57,767 nucleotides of DNA from an uncultured Bacteroidales bacterium (GTDB lineage Bacteria > Bacteroidota > Bacteroidia > Bacteroidales > FEN-979): assembly GCA_903926565.1 (NCBI GenBank), contig CAIYJU010000092.1, forward strand, positions 1 to 57,767, given 5' to 3'. Positions 35,525 to 43,697 of this stretch are shown here, one piece after another (position 1 is the stretch's first letter; each line of letters begins with the position of its first letter). The notes under the pieces were generated by a model. That model did not search any database and was not told where the DNA came from. It saw only the letters and a list, made by a program, of their open reading frames with translations. A program made the translations under genes and the position numbers.

Positions 35525-36319
35525 ATGCGTCAGGATATTACAGCTAAAAACGAATACCATACACCGGAGAACACTCCGCATATCCTAATAGACAGAATCA
35601 CGTTCAATTCCCGTTTCGTATTCATCAGTTTGTTTTTAAAGCGGGTTTTTGGTGCCCGCACGATGGCACAAAAAGGCATTTTTGACACCAGTCAATGGGT
35701 TTCATCGTCCCATGATATCTTCACAGATGTGGAAAAATGTGGCGGAAGAATCCACATTACAGGAATGGACAACATCAGGAACAACCCCCGTCCACTGCTC
35801 ATTCTAAGCAACCACATGAGTACCCTGGAAACAATGATCTTCCCGGGCATCATTCAACCGTTGATTGATGTTACTTTTGTTGTGAAGGATGAACTTGTGA
35901 ATCACTGGGTATTCAAGAATGTGATGAAGTCGCGAAATCCCATCGTGCTCAGCCGTTCAAATGCACGGGAAGATTTTCGTATTGTAATGGAAGAGGGTCT
36001 CGACCGGCTTCAAAACAAGATTTCAATCATCATCTTCCCGCAAGGTACACGCCGAAGTGTTTTTAATCCGTCAGAGTTCAATTCACTGGGAACAAAACTG
36101 GCTGTAAAAGCAGGTGTCCAGGTGGTTCCTGTGGCGATTAAAACCGATTTCTGGGGGTTCGGAAAATTTTCGAGCTACCTGGGCCCCATCGATCGGAAAA
36201 AGCACGTTCACATTGCTTTTGGAAAGCCCATGGATGTTCATGGACCGGGGAAGGATGAACATTTGAAAATTATTGAATTTATTCAGGAACATCTGGAAAT
36301 TTGGAAAGATAAATCATGA
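35525..36319 (+). CDS. PlsC-like 1-acyl-glycerol-3-phosphate acyltransferase (HX4E variant)
   Basis: A 264-residue member of the PlsC acyltransferase family, which transfers fatty acyl groups to lysophosphatidic acid or related acceptors at the inner face of the membrane. The core motif is LILSNHMSTLETMI, with His97 and Glu102, so the usual HX4D is HX4E. The second motif is FPQGTRRS (glutamine for the usual glutamate), followed by a typical VQVVPVAIKTDFWG. There is no strong membrane helix. The altered residues place it in a divergent branch, so the acceptor may not be a normal lysophospholipid. Its stop overlaps the start of a GH13 gene by 4 bases, so the two are coupled in translation. Confidence 0.85.
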   Translation: MRQDITAKNEYHTPENTPHILIDRITFNSRFVFISLFLKRVFGARTMAQKGIFDTSQWVSSSHDIFTDVEKCGGRIHITGMDNIRNNPRPLLILSNHMSTLETMIFPGIIQPLIDVTFVVKDELVNHWVFKNVMKSRNPIVLSRSNAREDFRIVMEEGLDRLQNKISIIIFPQGTRRSVFNPSEFNSLGTKLAVKAGVQVVPVAIKTDFWGFGKFSSYLGPIDRKKHVHIAFGKPMDVHGPGKDEHLKIIEFIQEHLEIWKDKS

Positions 36320-37797
36320 CCCCTCCCTGGAAAAAAAACCCTGTCATTTACGAGATCAACACCATGGTGTGGCTCTTCGAAATGAGCCAGCAGATGCTGT
36401 TCCCCATCACCCTGGCAAACATACCGGCAGAAAAATGGGATGAACTGACACACCTTCACATTGAAGCTGTGTGGCTCATGGGAGTTTGGCAACGCAGCCC
36501 CAGGGGAATCGCCATATCAAACCTGCACCCAGGAAACCTGTCTGATTTCCGGCAGGCCCTGCCCGATTTCAGTTTCGCCGACAATGTCGGATCCCCCTAT
36601 TGTATCCGCAGGTATGCTGTTGATGCACAACTGGGCGGCGATGAAGGCCTGGCCATTGCCAGGGAACAGCTTTCCCTGCGTGGCATCAAACTCATACTTG
36701 ATTTCGTGCCAAATCACCTGGCCCACGACCACCGCTGGGTGCAAGAGTCTCCGGATTATTTCATTTCCGGAAACAAAGAAGACCTTCGGGATGATCCGGT
36801 TACTTACGTACAAATTGGCGGAAATATCTTTGCCTGTGGTAAAGACCCCTTTTACCCTGCATGGCAGGATGTGCTGCAGGTCAACGCCTTCCACCCCGGG
36901 CTGCGTGAAGATATCATTGAAACAGTTTCACGCATTGCCCGCCAATGCGACGGTGTGCGTTGCGACATGGCCATGCTCATGTTGAATGAAGTTTTTGAAC
37001 GCACCTGGGGTAAACGTGCTGGGCCTGAACCGGAACTTGAATATTGGGAAGAACTTATTCCTGCCGTAAAACGTACCAACCGGGATTTTATCTTTATTGC
37101 GGAAGCATACTGGGACAAGGAGTGGATTCTCCAGCAGCAGGGCTTTGATTTTTGTTATGACAAACGTTTATACGACAGGCTTGAGCATGAAAATGCACAG
37201 GCTGTTCGTTCCCACCTGCTGGCAGATCCGGTATACCAGTCGAAAATGATCCGGTTTATTGAAAACCATGATGAACCAAGACATGTCGTGGCCTTTCAGC
37301 CAGGCAAGAACCGTGCAGCAACCGTGATTTTTTCCACACTGCCTGGAGCAAAACTTTACCACGATGGGCAATTTGATGGCAGGAAAGTAAGGTTGCCCGT
37401 ATTCCTCTGCAGGCGACCCGATGAACCTGTGGATTTTGAATTACGGGCATTTTGCCAGCGCCTGCTCCTTGCAATTGCCCATCCTGTTTTCCATGAAGGG
37501 GATTGGCAATTGTGTGAATGTGCAGGATGGCCTGATAACCCCGGCTTTGAGAATCTTCTCGCCTGGTACTGGTGCGACGGGAATGACCGCTTTTTAATCG
37601 TTGTCAATTATTCCGGCCATGCCAATCAGGGACGCGTGAAGATTCCTGACCAGGAGCTGCGTTCACGGAACTGGAGGCTTAATGATTCACTGAGTGAAGT
37701 TACATTTGAACGCAATGGCGATGAGATGGCTGACCCAGGGCTATACGTTGCGCTTGGTCCATGGGCTTTTCACTTTCTGCGGTTTTACCCGGTGTAA
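36316..37797 (+). CDS. GH13 alpha-amylase family glycoside hydrolase, cytoplasmic
   Basis: A 493-residue alpha-amylase superfamily protein without a signal peptide. The four family regions are present: DFVPNH (region I), DGVRCDMAML with nucleophile Asp217 (II), IFIAEAYWD with acid/base Glu263 (III) and ENHDEPR with Asp319 (IV). The C-terminal domain ends in a beta sandwich. The start MTPPWKKNPVIYEINTMVWL is typical of GH13 enzymes acting on small alpha-glucans or sugars. Substrate and reaction (hydrolysis or transfer) cannot be read. The gene overlaps the acyltransferase gene by 4 bases, an unusual pairing, and is convergent with the next gene across 10 bases. Confidence 0.9.
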   Translation: MTPPWKKNPVIYEINTMVWLFEMSQQMLFPITLANIPAEKWDELTHLHIEAVWLMGVWQRSPRGIAISNLHPGNLSDFRQALPDFSFADNVGSPYCIRRYAVDAQLGGDEGLAIAREQLSLRGIKLILDFVPNHLAHDHRWVQESPDYFISGNKEDLRDDPVTYVQIGGNIFACGKDPFYPAWQDVLQVNAFHPGLREDIIETVSRIARQCDGVRCDMAMLMLNEVFERTWGKRAGPEPELEYWEELIPAVKRTNRDFIFIAEAYWDKEWILQQQGFDFCYDKRLYDRLEHENAQAVRSHLLADPVYQSKMIRFIENHDEPRHVVAFQPGKNRAATVIFSTLPGAKLYHDGQFDGRKVRLPVFLCRRPDEPVDFELRAFCQRLLLAIAHPVFHEGDWQLCECAGWPDNPGFENLLAWYWCDGNDRFLIVVNYSGHANQGRVKIPDQELRSRNWRLNDSLSEVTFERNGDEMADPGLYVALGPWAFHFLRFYPV

Positions 37798-37807
37798 ATC
37801 CACTCCC

Positions 37808-38680
37808 CTAATCCTCCACCAGGCTGCAGGTTGATTTAATTGTCTGGATCAATGGCACCGACATCGACATTGATCCGGTAATGGTGTACGTCATTTCCTG
37901 CATGATCGAACTTTCCCTGTACACCAGGATGCCTGCATCCGGATCAAACCATATTGTCCCCGTCGTATCACCTGTTCCTTCTATGTATATCTCCATCCCC
38001 TCCATACTTGCTTTCCCAAGGTTCTCACTTCTTGAAACGTAGCCGATTTTCAGACAATCATGGCCATTCTTTTGTGAGAAACCATTCAATGAATATTCTA
38101 TGGATTCAGTTTGTTTGACGTATCCGCCCACAATCTCTGCACTGTCATTGATCCGGGCACTCCAGTGTTCACCAGCAGCCAGGGGATGGCCCGGCAACTG
38201 AAAAAAATTGACAGACCTGTAGGAACCCATCATCAGGGAGACGGTGCTTCCCGAAATATTGACTGAATCCATCCATTCCTTTTCTGTTTCACGCCCCAGC
38301 CTGTCAAGCACAACCTTTGCCCGTTTGCCGACAAGCTCGATATATTCCGTCACTGTATCCGGATTATTTACAAAGGATTTCATCTCCTCACAGGTGACGA
38401 TGAATGTGATGCTGGTATCAGGAGATACCGAAGCAACCTCCATTTTGAACATACTGTTGTTCCCGCCACCAAGGTTCATTTCTGCTTCGCGAACTTCCTG
38501 CCGGCATTCAAATGTATCAGAATACCGGTAGGTGTATATTTCACCAGGCTGATACCTGAACATGAGGTTTATTTTCTCCTGGGCTGTCAAGGTAGGAGCA
38601 TACAGCAAAAAAAACATCATGAAGAGTGCCCTGAAAAACATCCTGAAATAGTTTCCCGGATATCCTGAAAATTTACTCAT
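37808..38680 (-). CDS. Secreted or envelope protein of unknown function
   Basis: I do not recognise the family. I start it at the ATG at 38680, which gives about 290 residues and a signal-like N-terminus (MSKFSGYPGNYFRMFFRALF followed by a hydrophobic run ending TLTAQ). An in-frame ATG at 38731 is possible but would overlap the M28 gene more and put a charged stretch before the signal. The mature part is beta-rich with segments such as MFRYQPGEIYTYRYSD and GTIWFDPDAGILVYRE. This fold class is common in Bacteroidota proteins that bind or measure small molecules, but I cannot name a ligand. It overlaps the M28 peptidase gene by 8 bases, so the pair may be coupled. Confidence 0.75.
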   Translation of the reverse strand: MSKFSGYPGNYFRMFFRALFMMFFLLYAPTLTAQEKINLMFRYQPGEIYTYRYSDTFECRQEVREAEMNLGGGNNSMFKMEVASVSPDTSITFIVTCEEMKSFVNNPDTVTEYIELVGKRAKVVLDRLGRETEKEWMDSVNISGSTVSLMMGSYRSVNFFQLPGHPLAAGEHWSARINDSAEIVGGYVKQTESIEYSLNGFSQKNGHDCLKIGYVSRSENLGKASMEGMEIYIEGTGDTTGTIWFDPDAGILVYRESSIMQEMTYTITGSMSMSVPLIQTIKSTCSLVED

Positions 38681-40328
38681 CCCTGCTATCCGCCGGTTTA
38701 ACAATTTTATAGTGGCTGCCCTCATTCGCAACCTTCCATGCAGTTAAAAATGCAAGCCTCGCAACACGTGCCGCCTTCTCCGCATCGCAACGATCAGGGT
38801 TGTCTGATACGCCGTGGTAATCGGGATGAAATCCTGTAAAAAAGAAGATGGATGGCACGTCTTTATTAAAAAAACTTGCATGGTCGCTCCCCCCATCCAT
38901 TTGCTTGTCTGTGCTCTCCGCAAGAATAAACCCAACTTTTTTATTCTGTTTCCTTATAATCTTTACAAGTCCGGGGTTCTGCCTGGCCCCGATAATTTGG
39001 AGTGAATCAGGGTTGTTGCGGCTAATCATGTCAAGATTCAGCATTGCAGCCGTTTTCACCAATGGCCACAAAGGTTTTCGCACGTAAGAAGCACTTCCCA
39101 GCAACCCCTTCTCCTCCCCTGCAAATGCCATAAAGATGACACTTCTTTTCGGATTTTCAGTCAAGGTGGCAAATGCCTTCGCAACCGCCAGCATCCCGCT
39201 GGTACCGGAGGCATTGTCGTCGGCACCGTTGTATATATAATCATGACTGCTAACGTATTCTTTGGCAGTCTCTTGCTTCCTCTGAACACCAATATGATCA
39301 TAATGTCCTCCGATAATAACAGCCTCATCTTTCAACTTAGGGTCAGATCCTTCAAGAAAGGCGATTACATTTCTGCCTCCCACCGGCGTGCGGGTAAATG
39401 AAACGTTCATCGCCATTATCCTGCCCGGAATCGGAAAGGAATGTGGTCGCATGGTCGCCTCTATCCTTTGCTGAATTTGTTTCAGCGAATCAACATTGCC
39501 GAACAACTCATTGATCAGTGACTCCCCCGCATGAACCATCGGGATCAATTCCTTCTGTGTTTCGCAATACCCCAGCGGCAATGCATCTTTTGGAAGAACT
39601 TTCGACAGGGACGGCCATGCATAACCTCTCGGTTTCAGCATTGTAAACTGAAGCGGTCCCGACAGCACGATGAGTCCTGCAGCCCCATGGTCTGCGGCCA
39701 TTTTCTGCTTTTCCTGCAGCCACGCATAGTGCGAAAGGTCTGCCCCTGCAAACCGCTTCTGCATGGAATCTGTTTGCCCCGGCTCCTGGCGCAACACTAC
39801 AACAATTTTTCCTTTTACATCCAGGTCTTTATAATCATCATAATTGTATTCAGGAGCAGTGATTCCATAACCTGCAAAGATGAGTGCTCCCTCTGCCGGG
39901 TTGCTTCCGGAAATCTCATAAGGAATAAAATCATCTTTGAGTTTATAGTTTCTAGTTGCCATCCCTTCAACAACAGATATAAAGTTATCAGTCCCAAGAT
40001 CCGTATAACAGAAAAGCAAATCCTGAAAATAGCTGCCGTTCAGCGGTTGCAGACCCAGTGTTTGGAACTGCCTGGAAATATATTCACCAGCCTGATCCAG
40101 TCCTTCTGCAGGAATGGCACGTCCCTTCATGGAATCAGATGCCAGGTAGTTGATGGTTTGTTTTAACAGGAATGGGGTGATTACTGATTTGGCATGATCG
40201 GCAATATTTTGTTGTGCATGAACAACGACCGGTGATAAAAAATAAATAAAAAATGCAAAATGCAGCATGCAAATTGCAAATTTCAAATTATGGGTCTTCA
40301 CTGACCTTTGAGGGCTCTTTTTTTGCAT
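38673..40328 (-). CDS. M28-family zinc aminopeptidase, secreted
   Basis: A 551-residue exported metallo-aminopeptidase. The zinc ligands read His342, Asp344 and His345 in GGHYDHIG, Asp370/371 in YNGADDNASG, catalytic Glu405/Glu406 in FAGEEKGLLGS, Asp433 in NLDMISR and Asp482/His483 in GGSDHASF. A PA-type insert lies at about 140-250. The N-terminus is unusual: the start codon and first 30 codons fall in DNA resembling a dispersed 'TGCAAAATGCA' repeat (40241-40362). An internal start at Met21 (MLHFAFFIYFLSPVVVHA) would still give a complete signal peptide. Peptide specificity is unknown. The upstream neighbour is a Gfo/Idh-type gene on the same strand. Confidence 0.9.
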   Translation of the reverse strand: MQKKSPQRSVKTHNLKFAICMLHFAFFIYFLSPVVVHAQQNIADHAKSVITPFLLKQTINYLASDSMKGRAIPAEGLDQAGEYISRQFQTLGLQPLNGSYFQDLLFCYTDLGTDNFISVVEGMATRNYKLKDDFIPYEISGSNPAEGALIFAGYGITAPEYNYDDYKDLDVKGKIVVVLRQEPGQTDSMQKRFAGADLSHYAWLQEKQKMAADHGAAGLIVLSGPLQFTMLKPRGYAWPSLSKVLPKDALPLGYCETQKELIPMVHAGESLINELFGNVDSLKQIQQRIEATMRPHSFPIPGRIMAMNVSFTRTPVGGRNVIAFLEGSDPKLKDEAVIIGGHYDHIGVQRKQETAKEYVSSHDYIYNGADDNASGTSGMLAVAKAFATLTENPKRSVIFMAFAGEEKGLLGSASYVRKPLWPLVKTAAMLNLDMISRNNPDSLQIIGARQNPGLVKIIRKQNKKVGFILAESTDKQMDGGSDHASFFNKDVPSIFFFTGFHPDYHGVSDNPDRCDAEKAARVARLAFLTAWKVANEGSHYKIVKPADSRDE

Positions 40329-40362
40329 TTTGAATTTGATACCTGCACTTTGAATTTAATTT
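40241..40362. repeat. Inverted-repeat-like element covering the start of the M28 gene
   Basis: The left arm has AAATGCAAAATGCA and further TGCAAATT words (40251-40290). The right arm at about 40318-40362 has TTTTTTGCATTTTGAATTTG, roughly the complement. The M28 ATG (40326-40328) lies in the right arm. The same 14-mer is found in the E2 linker at 29393. Confidence 0.5.
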
Positions 40363-41725
40363 ACCCGGGATTTGTCATCACCATCAACTCCCGTTTGTTC
40401 TTCCACATCCCCCGGGTAAAATCGGGAAATTTAAGGGTTTTATTGCCTTTGGCGATAGATTGTTCACTGAGGACCCGCACGGCACTCATTACAACTGCAT
40501 CATACACATCCATGTCCGGTTCAATCCCTTTCAGAAGTGCGTTTACCAGGCGATAATCCTCAATGTAATCCATTCCGCCATGACCAGCACCTTTGCTGGC
40601 TGTCTCCAGTTCTTCCCAGATCGGGTGCTGATATTTCTTCAGGTATTCATTGATGGGTTCCCATTGATCATCCGTTTTACTCACGCCTTCGATGTAAATT
40701 TTAGGTTCCGGGTATTTACGTACAATCCCCCTGGTTCCCTGAACGAGGATGTTTCTGCTGTATGGTCGCGGCAAACTGGTATCATGGGTCACAACGATTG
40801 TTTCACCATTCATGGTTTTAATCACGGTGGTAACCACATCACTCAGAACGAATTTTTCACGGGCCTGCGGGCTGTCCGGGCCAAATTTTTCTATTGCATA
40901 TTCGTGCAATCCCCGTGTTTTTGATCCAAAAGAGACCATGGAGTCGAAATAATTCCCACGATTAATATCCATGCATTGCATCACCGGGCCCAGTCCGTGT
41001 GTCGGATAGAGGTCACCGTTGTGGTGCATGGAGAAATCGCGTCGCCACACACCCTCCCCCTTCATGTCGTGCTTAACACTGCGCAAATCGTGCAGGTAGC
41101 CACATTCAGCATGGACCATCTCACCGAACATCCCCTTTTTGACCATGTTAAGGATCATCATCTCAACTTTATCGTAGTTGCAGTTTTCCATCATGATGCA
41201 ATACTTTCCGGTTTTCTCAGAGGTTTCGACAAGTTTCCAGCAATCATCCAGGGTAATGGCCGCTGGAACCTCTGTGGCCACATGCTTTCCATTATTCATG
41301 GCCGCAAGACAGATTGGCACATGCCATTGCCAGGGTGTCGCAGTATAAACAAGGTCTACATCGCTCCGCTCACATAGCCGTTGCCAGTCAACCTCGCTCT
41401 TTGAATATCCTTCAGGCCGCTTAAATCCGGCTTTTTCTACCATATCCTGTGCATTCTGAACCTTGCTTTCAATTATGTCGCATACAGCTACGATCTCAGC
41501 ACCTTCAACCTTCAGAAGATTTTCAACATGAGAAGTACCCTGAAGGCCAACGCCAACATAGCCGATGCGTACTTTTTTCATCGGTTCTCCAACCGGAACC
41601 GGCTGATATGGGCTGGTGATTCTGTCGGGCTGCATGGAGGCCATAAGTTCGTCACTAACGGCTAATCCGACACCTGTCAATGCCACTGATTTGATAAAAT
41701 CCCTGCGGTTGAATTGCTTTTTCAT
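40361..41725 (-). CDS. Tat-exported Gfo/Idh/MocA oxidoreductase, GH109-like
   Basis: A 454-residue periplasmic protein with a twin-arginine signal (KKQFNRRDFIKSVALTGVGLAV). The Rossmann motif is IGYVGVGLQGTSHVENLL, then EVPAAITLDDCWKLVE in the EKP position, and later segments MMENCNYDKVEMM and HHNGDLYPTHGLGPVMQC. That Tyr/His-bearing stretch is typical of NAD-dependent alpha-N-acetylgalactosaminidases of family GH109, which use a redox-assisted glycosidase mechanism. The match is by eye and the exact sugar is not certain. A general Gfo/Idh oxidoreductase is the fallback call. A TAnnTTTG element lies 24 bases upstream, beyond which a terminator ends the neighbouring cytochrome gene. It could act with the M28 peptidase in digesting glycoproteins or cell-wall debris. 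Confidence 0.85.
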   Translation of the reverse strand: MKKQFNRRDFIKSVALTGVGLAVSDELMASMQPDRITSPYQPVPVGEPMKKVRIGYVGVGLQGTSHVENLLKVEGAEIVAVCDIIESKVQNAQDMVEKAGFKRPEGYSKSEVDWQRLCERSDVDLVYTATPWQWHVPICLAAMNNGKHVATEVPAAITLDDCWKLVETSEKTGKYCIMMENCNYDKVEMMILNMVKKGMFGEMVHAECGYLHDLRSVKHDMKGEGVWRRDFSMHHNGDLYPTHGLGPVMQCMDINRGNYFDSMVSFGSKTRGLHEYAIEKFGPDSPQAREKFVLSDVVTTVIKTMNGETIVVTHDTSLPRPYSRNILVQGTRGIVRKYPEPKIYIEGVSKTDDQWEPINEYLKKYQHPIWEELETASKGAGHGGMDYIEDYRLVNALLKGIEPDMDVYDAVVMSAVRVLSEQSIAKGNKTLKFPDFTRGMWKNKRELMVMTNPG

Positions 41726-41748
41726 GGAGTTAATTGGCTAATTTTTGT

Positions 41749-41756
41749 CAAAAATA
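41749..41756 (-). promoter_or_regulatory. -7 promoter element of the Tat-exported oxidoreductase gene
   Basis: TATTTTTG on the minus strand (TAnnTTTG) lies 24 bases before the start at 41725, directly past the terminator of the upstream cytochrome gene. This compact terminator-promoter order supports a separate transcript. Confidence 0.45.
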
Positions 41757-41758
41757 GC

Positions 41759-41795
41759 AAAAAAAAAGAGGCAACCATTTTTATGCGACTGCCTC
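41759..41795 (-). terminator. Intrinsic terminator of the cytochrome c gene
   Basis: On the minus strand GAGGCA pairs perfectly with TGCCTC around a 16-base loop and is followed by a run of nine T. It lies 22 bases past the cytochrome c stop. Confidence 0.65.
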
Positions 41796-41817
41796 CCGTT
41801 GATAAAATTCATGCCTG

Positions 41818-42294
41818 TTATTTCTTGCGTGGCTTTATTTCAAGACCCTGAACTTCAGCAAGCGTAACAAATCCATCCTTGTTGCCAAAGTTGTTAAGGA
41901 CATAATTGATCACTGCAACAGCATCTTCTTTTGTATCAACCTGGGGAAGCATCTCCTGTGTGTATAATTTCCCGTTGACCATCATATCAAGTTTTGAACC
42001 ATTCAATGTTTGAGCAACTGCCCTGACCTTGTCGGCAAGGAGATAGTCGGCCTTTGCCAACGGCGGAAAAACGTTCTCAATGCCCAGCCCTGTTGTCTGG
42101 TGGCAGACGGTGCATTTGGTTTTGTAAATCTCTTCACCACGCGGCATCATTGCCTGGATATCAGCTGGAAGATCAGCGTAAGGGCCTGTGGCTTTTACGG
42201 TCTGGTCGGCTGCAGGCTGGCTTCCGCCACCACAGGATGTCAGGAAAACACTAATTGAAAACAAAGTAATCAGGAACAATACAGATTTTTTCAT
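41818..42294 (-). CDS. Mono-haem cytochrome c, lipoprotein
   Basis: A 158-residue class I cytochrome c. The signal ends in a lipobox FLTSC with Cys21, so it is lipid-anchored on the periplasmic side. A Gln/Ala-rich linker leads to the haem motif CTVCH (61-65) and a late YTQEMLPQ with the likely axial Met. It could carry electrons to the cbb3 oxidase encoded just upstream (same strand). The gap to that cluster is 231 bases and contains a palindromic repeat, so it is probably a separate transcript. A terminator follows the gene. Confidence 0.9.
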   Translation of the reverse strand: MKKSVLFLITLFSISVFLTSCGGGSQPAADQTVKATGPYADLPADIQAMMPRGEEIYKTKCTVCHQTTGLGIENVFPPLAKADYLLADKVRAVAQTLNGSKLDMMVNGKLYTQEMLPQVDTKEDAVAVINYVLNNFGNKDGFVTLAEVQGLEIKPRKK

Positions 42295-42359
42295 AAAAGT
42301 TTTGTTTTAATATAGGTTATATAATTTGTGAACTGAAAATTTCATATTTAATCCCTTTA

Positions 42360-42444
42360 CGGTACTTCGCGAAAAAACTTTGCGGCTCTTTGCGTTTATT
42401 TTTTACCGCCGAGGACCGCAAAGGATGCGCAGAGTACCGCAGAG
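42360..42444. repeat. Palindromic dispersed repeat upstream of the cytochrome c gene
   Basis: The left arm CGGTACTTCGCGAAAA...CTTTGCGG pairs with the right-arm words ACCGCAAAGG and GCAGAGTACCG as an imperfect hairpin. The core words GCAAAG and GCGGT relate it to the copies at 10904, 26157 and 54437 and to the palindrome at 24498. Confidence 0.65.
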
Positions 42445-42525
42445 TTGACATCCTGAGAACTCTTAACAACAGCTATTTTTTCATAGGGTAATTCAACTGC
42501 AAAATTATTCAAAATATCGGGATTT

Positions 42526-43245
42526 TCAAGGACAACATTTGGGTTTTTGCAGTTGCTCGGTCTTATGCTTTGACTGCGGTTCCATTTTAGGGCTGAGGTA
42601 AGGAATGCCAAGGTTCATGCCCCGAAGGACAAACAACATGCCGATGAGGATGATCATAAACGGGATCACTTTCTGAACCCTCCTCCGAAAGGCCATGCTG
42701 ATCACATTGCCCAGCAACGACAGGGCCAGCATGGCAGGAATGGTTCCCAGCCCGAAACTCATCATGTACAGGGCTCCATTGAGCGGACTGACAGAAACCA
42801 AAGCCCCGGCTAACGCTATGTAAACCAAGCCGCAAGGTAACAAACCATTAAGCATCCCGATAACCCAGGTTGACAGGTAAGTACGAAATCCAAAAAATCG
42901 TCCAAAATATTTTTTAAACCCGGAGAAGAGGTTGTCAAGGCCACCGGTCAATGCTGACCCGTGAAATAAAACCGGAAAGGCAACGCTCAGGATCATCAGG
43001 GTGCCGGCGCCGATGGAAACCCATTGCTGGATGCCCCAGATATGGATCCCCATCCCGAGCAATCCAAAGATCAAACCAAGGAAAACATAAGTAACAACAC
43101 GTCCAAGGTTATATAATATCCCGCTGATAATCCTGGTTGTCCAGGTAATCTCCTTCAGCGGCAATGAAAGTGCAATTGGCCCACACATGCCCATGCAGTG
43201 AAAACTTCCCAATAATCCAATAATCAGTGGTTGCAAGAAATCCAT
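42526..43245 (-). CDS. TauE/SafE-like membrane protein of the cbb3 cluster
   Basis: A polytopic membrane protein of about 239 residues. I start it at ATG 43245, 1 base after the FixH stop. An upstream frame start would overlap FixH by about 70 bases. It opens MDFLQPLIIGLLGSFHCMGMCGPIALS, with a Cys-x-x-x-Cys pair in the first helix, and later has MLNGLLPCGLVYIALAGA. The C-terminus has HKTEQLQKPKCCP. Members of this family occur in Bacteroidota cbb3 clusters and are thought to move copper or sulfur compounds for oxidase assembly. The cysteine and methionine pattern favours copper, but this is inference. It is the last gene of the cluster. Confidence 0.85.
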   Translation of the reverse strand: MDFLQPLIIGLLGSFHCMGMCGPIALSLPLKEITWTTRIISGILYNLGRVVTYVFLGLIFGLLGMGIHIWGIQQWVSIGAGTLMILSVAFPVLFHGSALTGGLDNLFSGFKKYFGRFFGFRTYLSTWVIGMLNGLLPCGLVYIALAGALVSVSPLNGALYMMSFGLGTIPAMLALSLLGNVISMAFRRRVQKVIPFMIILIGMLFVLRGMNLGIPYLSPKMEPQSKHKTEQLQKPKCCP

Positions 43246-43246
43246 T

Positions 43247-43690
43247 TCAGGGGATAAAAACGTCTTGTTCAGTAAAATAGTACATTCCCCCGGAGCTCCA
43301 GTCAACTTTAACAACATAACGGCCCTTCGACAACCTGTTTAACCCGATCAGCTGGATTAAGGAAGTATCCGGTGAAGCCGGTAATACCAGATCCAGTTTT
43401 TCATCAGAAGGCCGGTAGATATTAATATTGCCTGTGAGTGTTTTTCCTTTGAAATCAACCGGAAATTGTATGATCAGGTTCGATTTGTCGGAGGTGACCA
43501 GAAGTTTTGTCGTCAATGCATTGGCATTCCTGATCTTAACAAGTTTTTCCTCATGCCGCAATTCTTTCGGATAATAATCTTCCTCGACCATACTCCAGGT
43601 TTCATGCTGAGAATATATAATAAAGGCGACACATGCTCCGAGAAAAATAACAATTACAATAAAAATTCCGGTTCCCCAGTTCCACTTCAT
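43247..43690 (-). CDS. ccoH: FixH/CcoH-type cbb3 oxidase assembly protein
   Basis: A 147-residue protein with a single N-terminal membrane helix (TGIFIVIVIFLGACVAFII) and a beta-rich periplasmic domain. The short stretch HETWSMVEEDYYPKELRHEE after the helix is the recognisable FixH pattern. It helps assemble or stabilise the cbb3 oxidase. Its place between ccoG and the TauE/SafE-like gene is as expected. The next gene starts 1 base after its stop. Confidence 0.88.
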   Translation of the reverse strand: MKWNWGTGIFIVIVIFLGACVAFIIYSQHETWSMVEEDYYPKELRHEEKLVKIRNANALTTKLLVTSDKSNLIIQFPVDFKGKTLTGNINIYRPSDEKLDLVLPASPDTSLIQLIGLNRLSKGRYVVKVDWSSGGMYYFTEQDVFIP

Positions 43691-43697
43691 GATAAAT

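Noticed and set aside
37808-38731. Longer start at 38731 for the secreted unknown protein
   Set aside because: It would overlap the M28 gene by 59 bases and place a charged segment before the signal peptide. ATG 38680 is better.
42396-42611. 71-codon minus-strand frame overlapping the TauE/SafE-like gene end
   Set aside because: It runs through the palindromic repeat at 42360-42444 and is antisense-frame noise over the C-terminus of the neighbouring gene.
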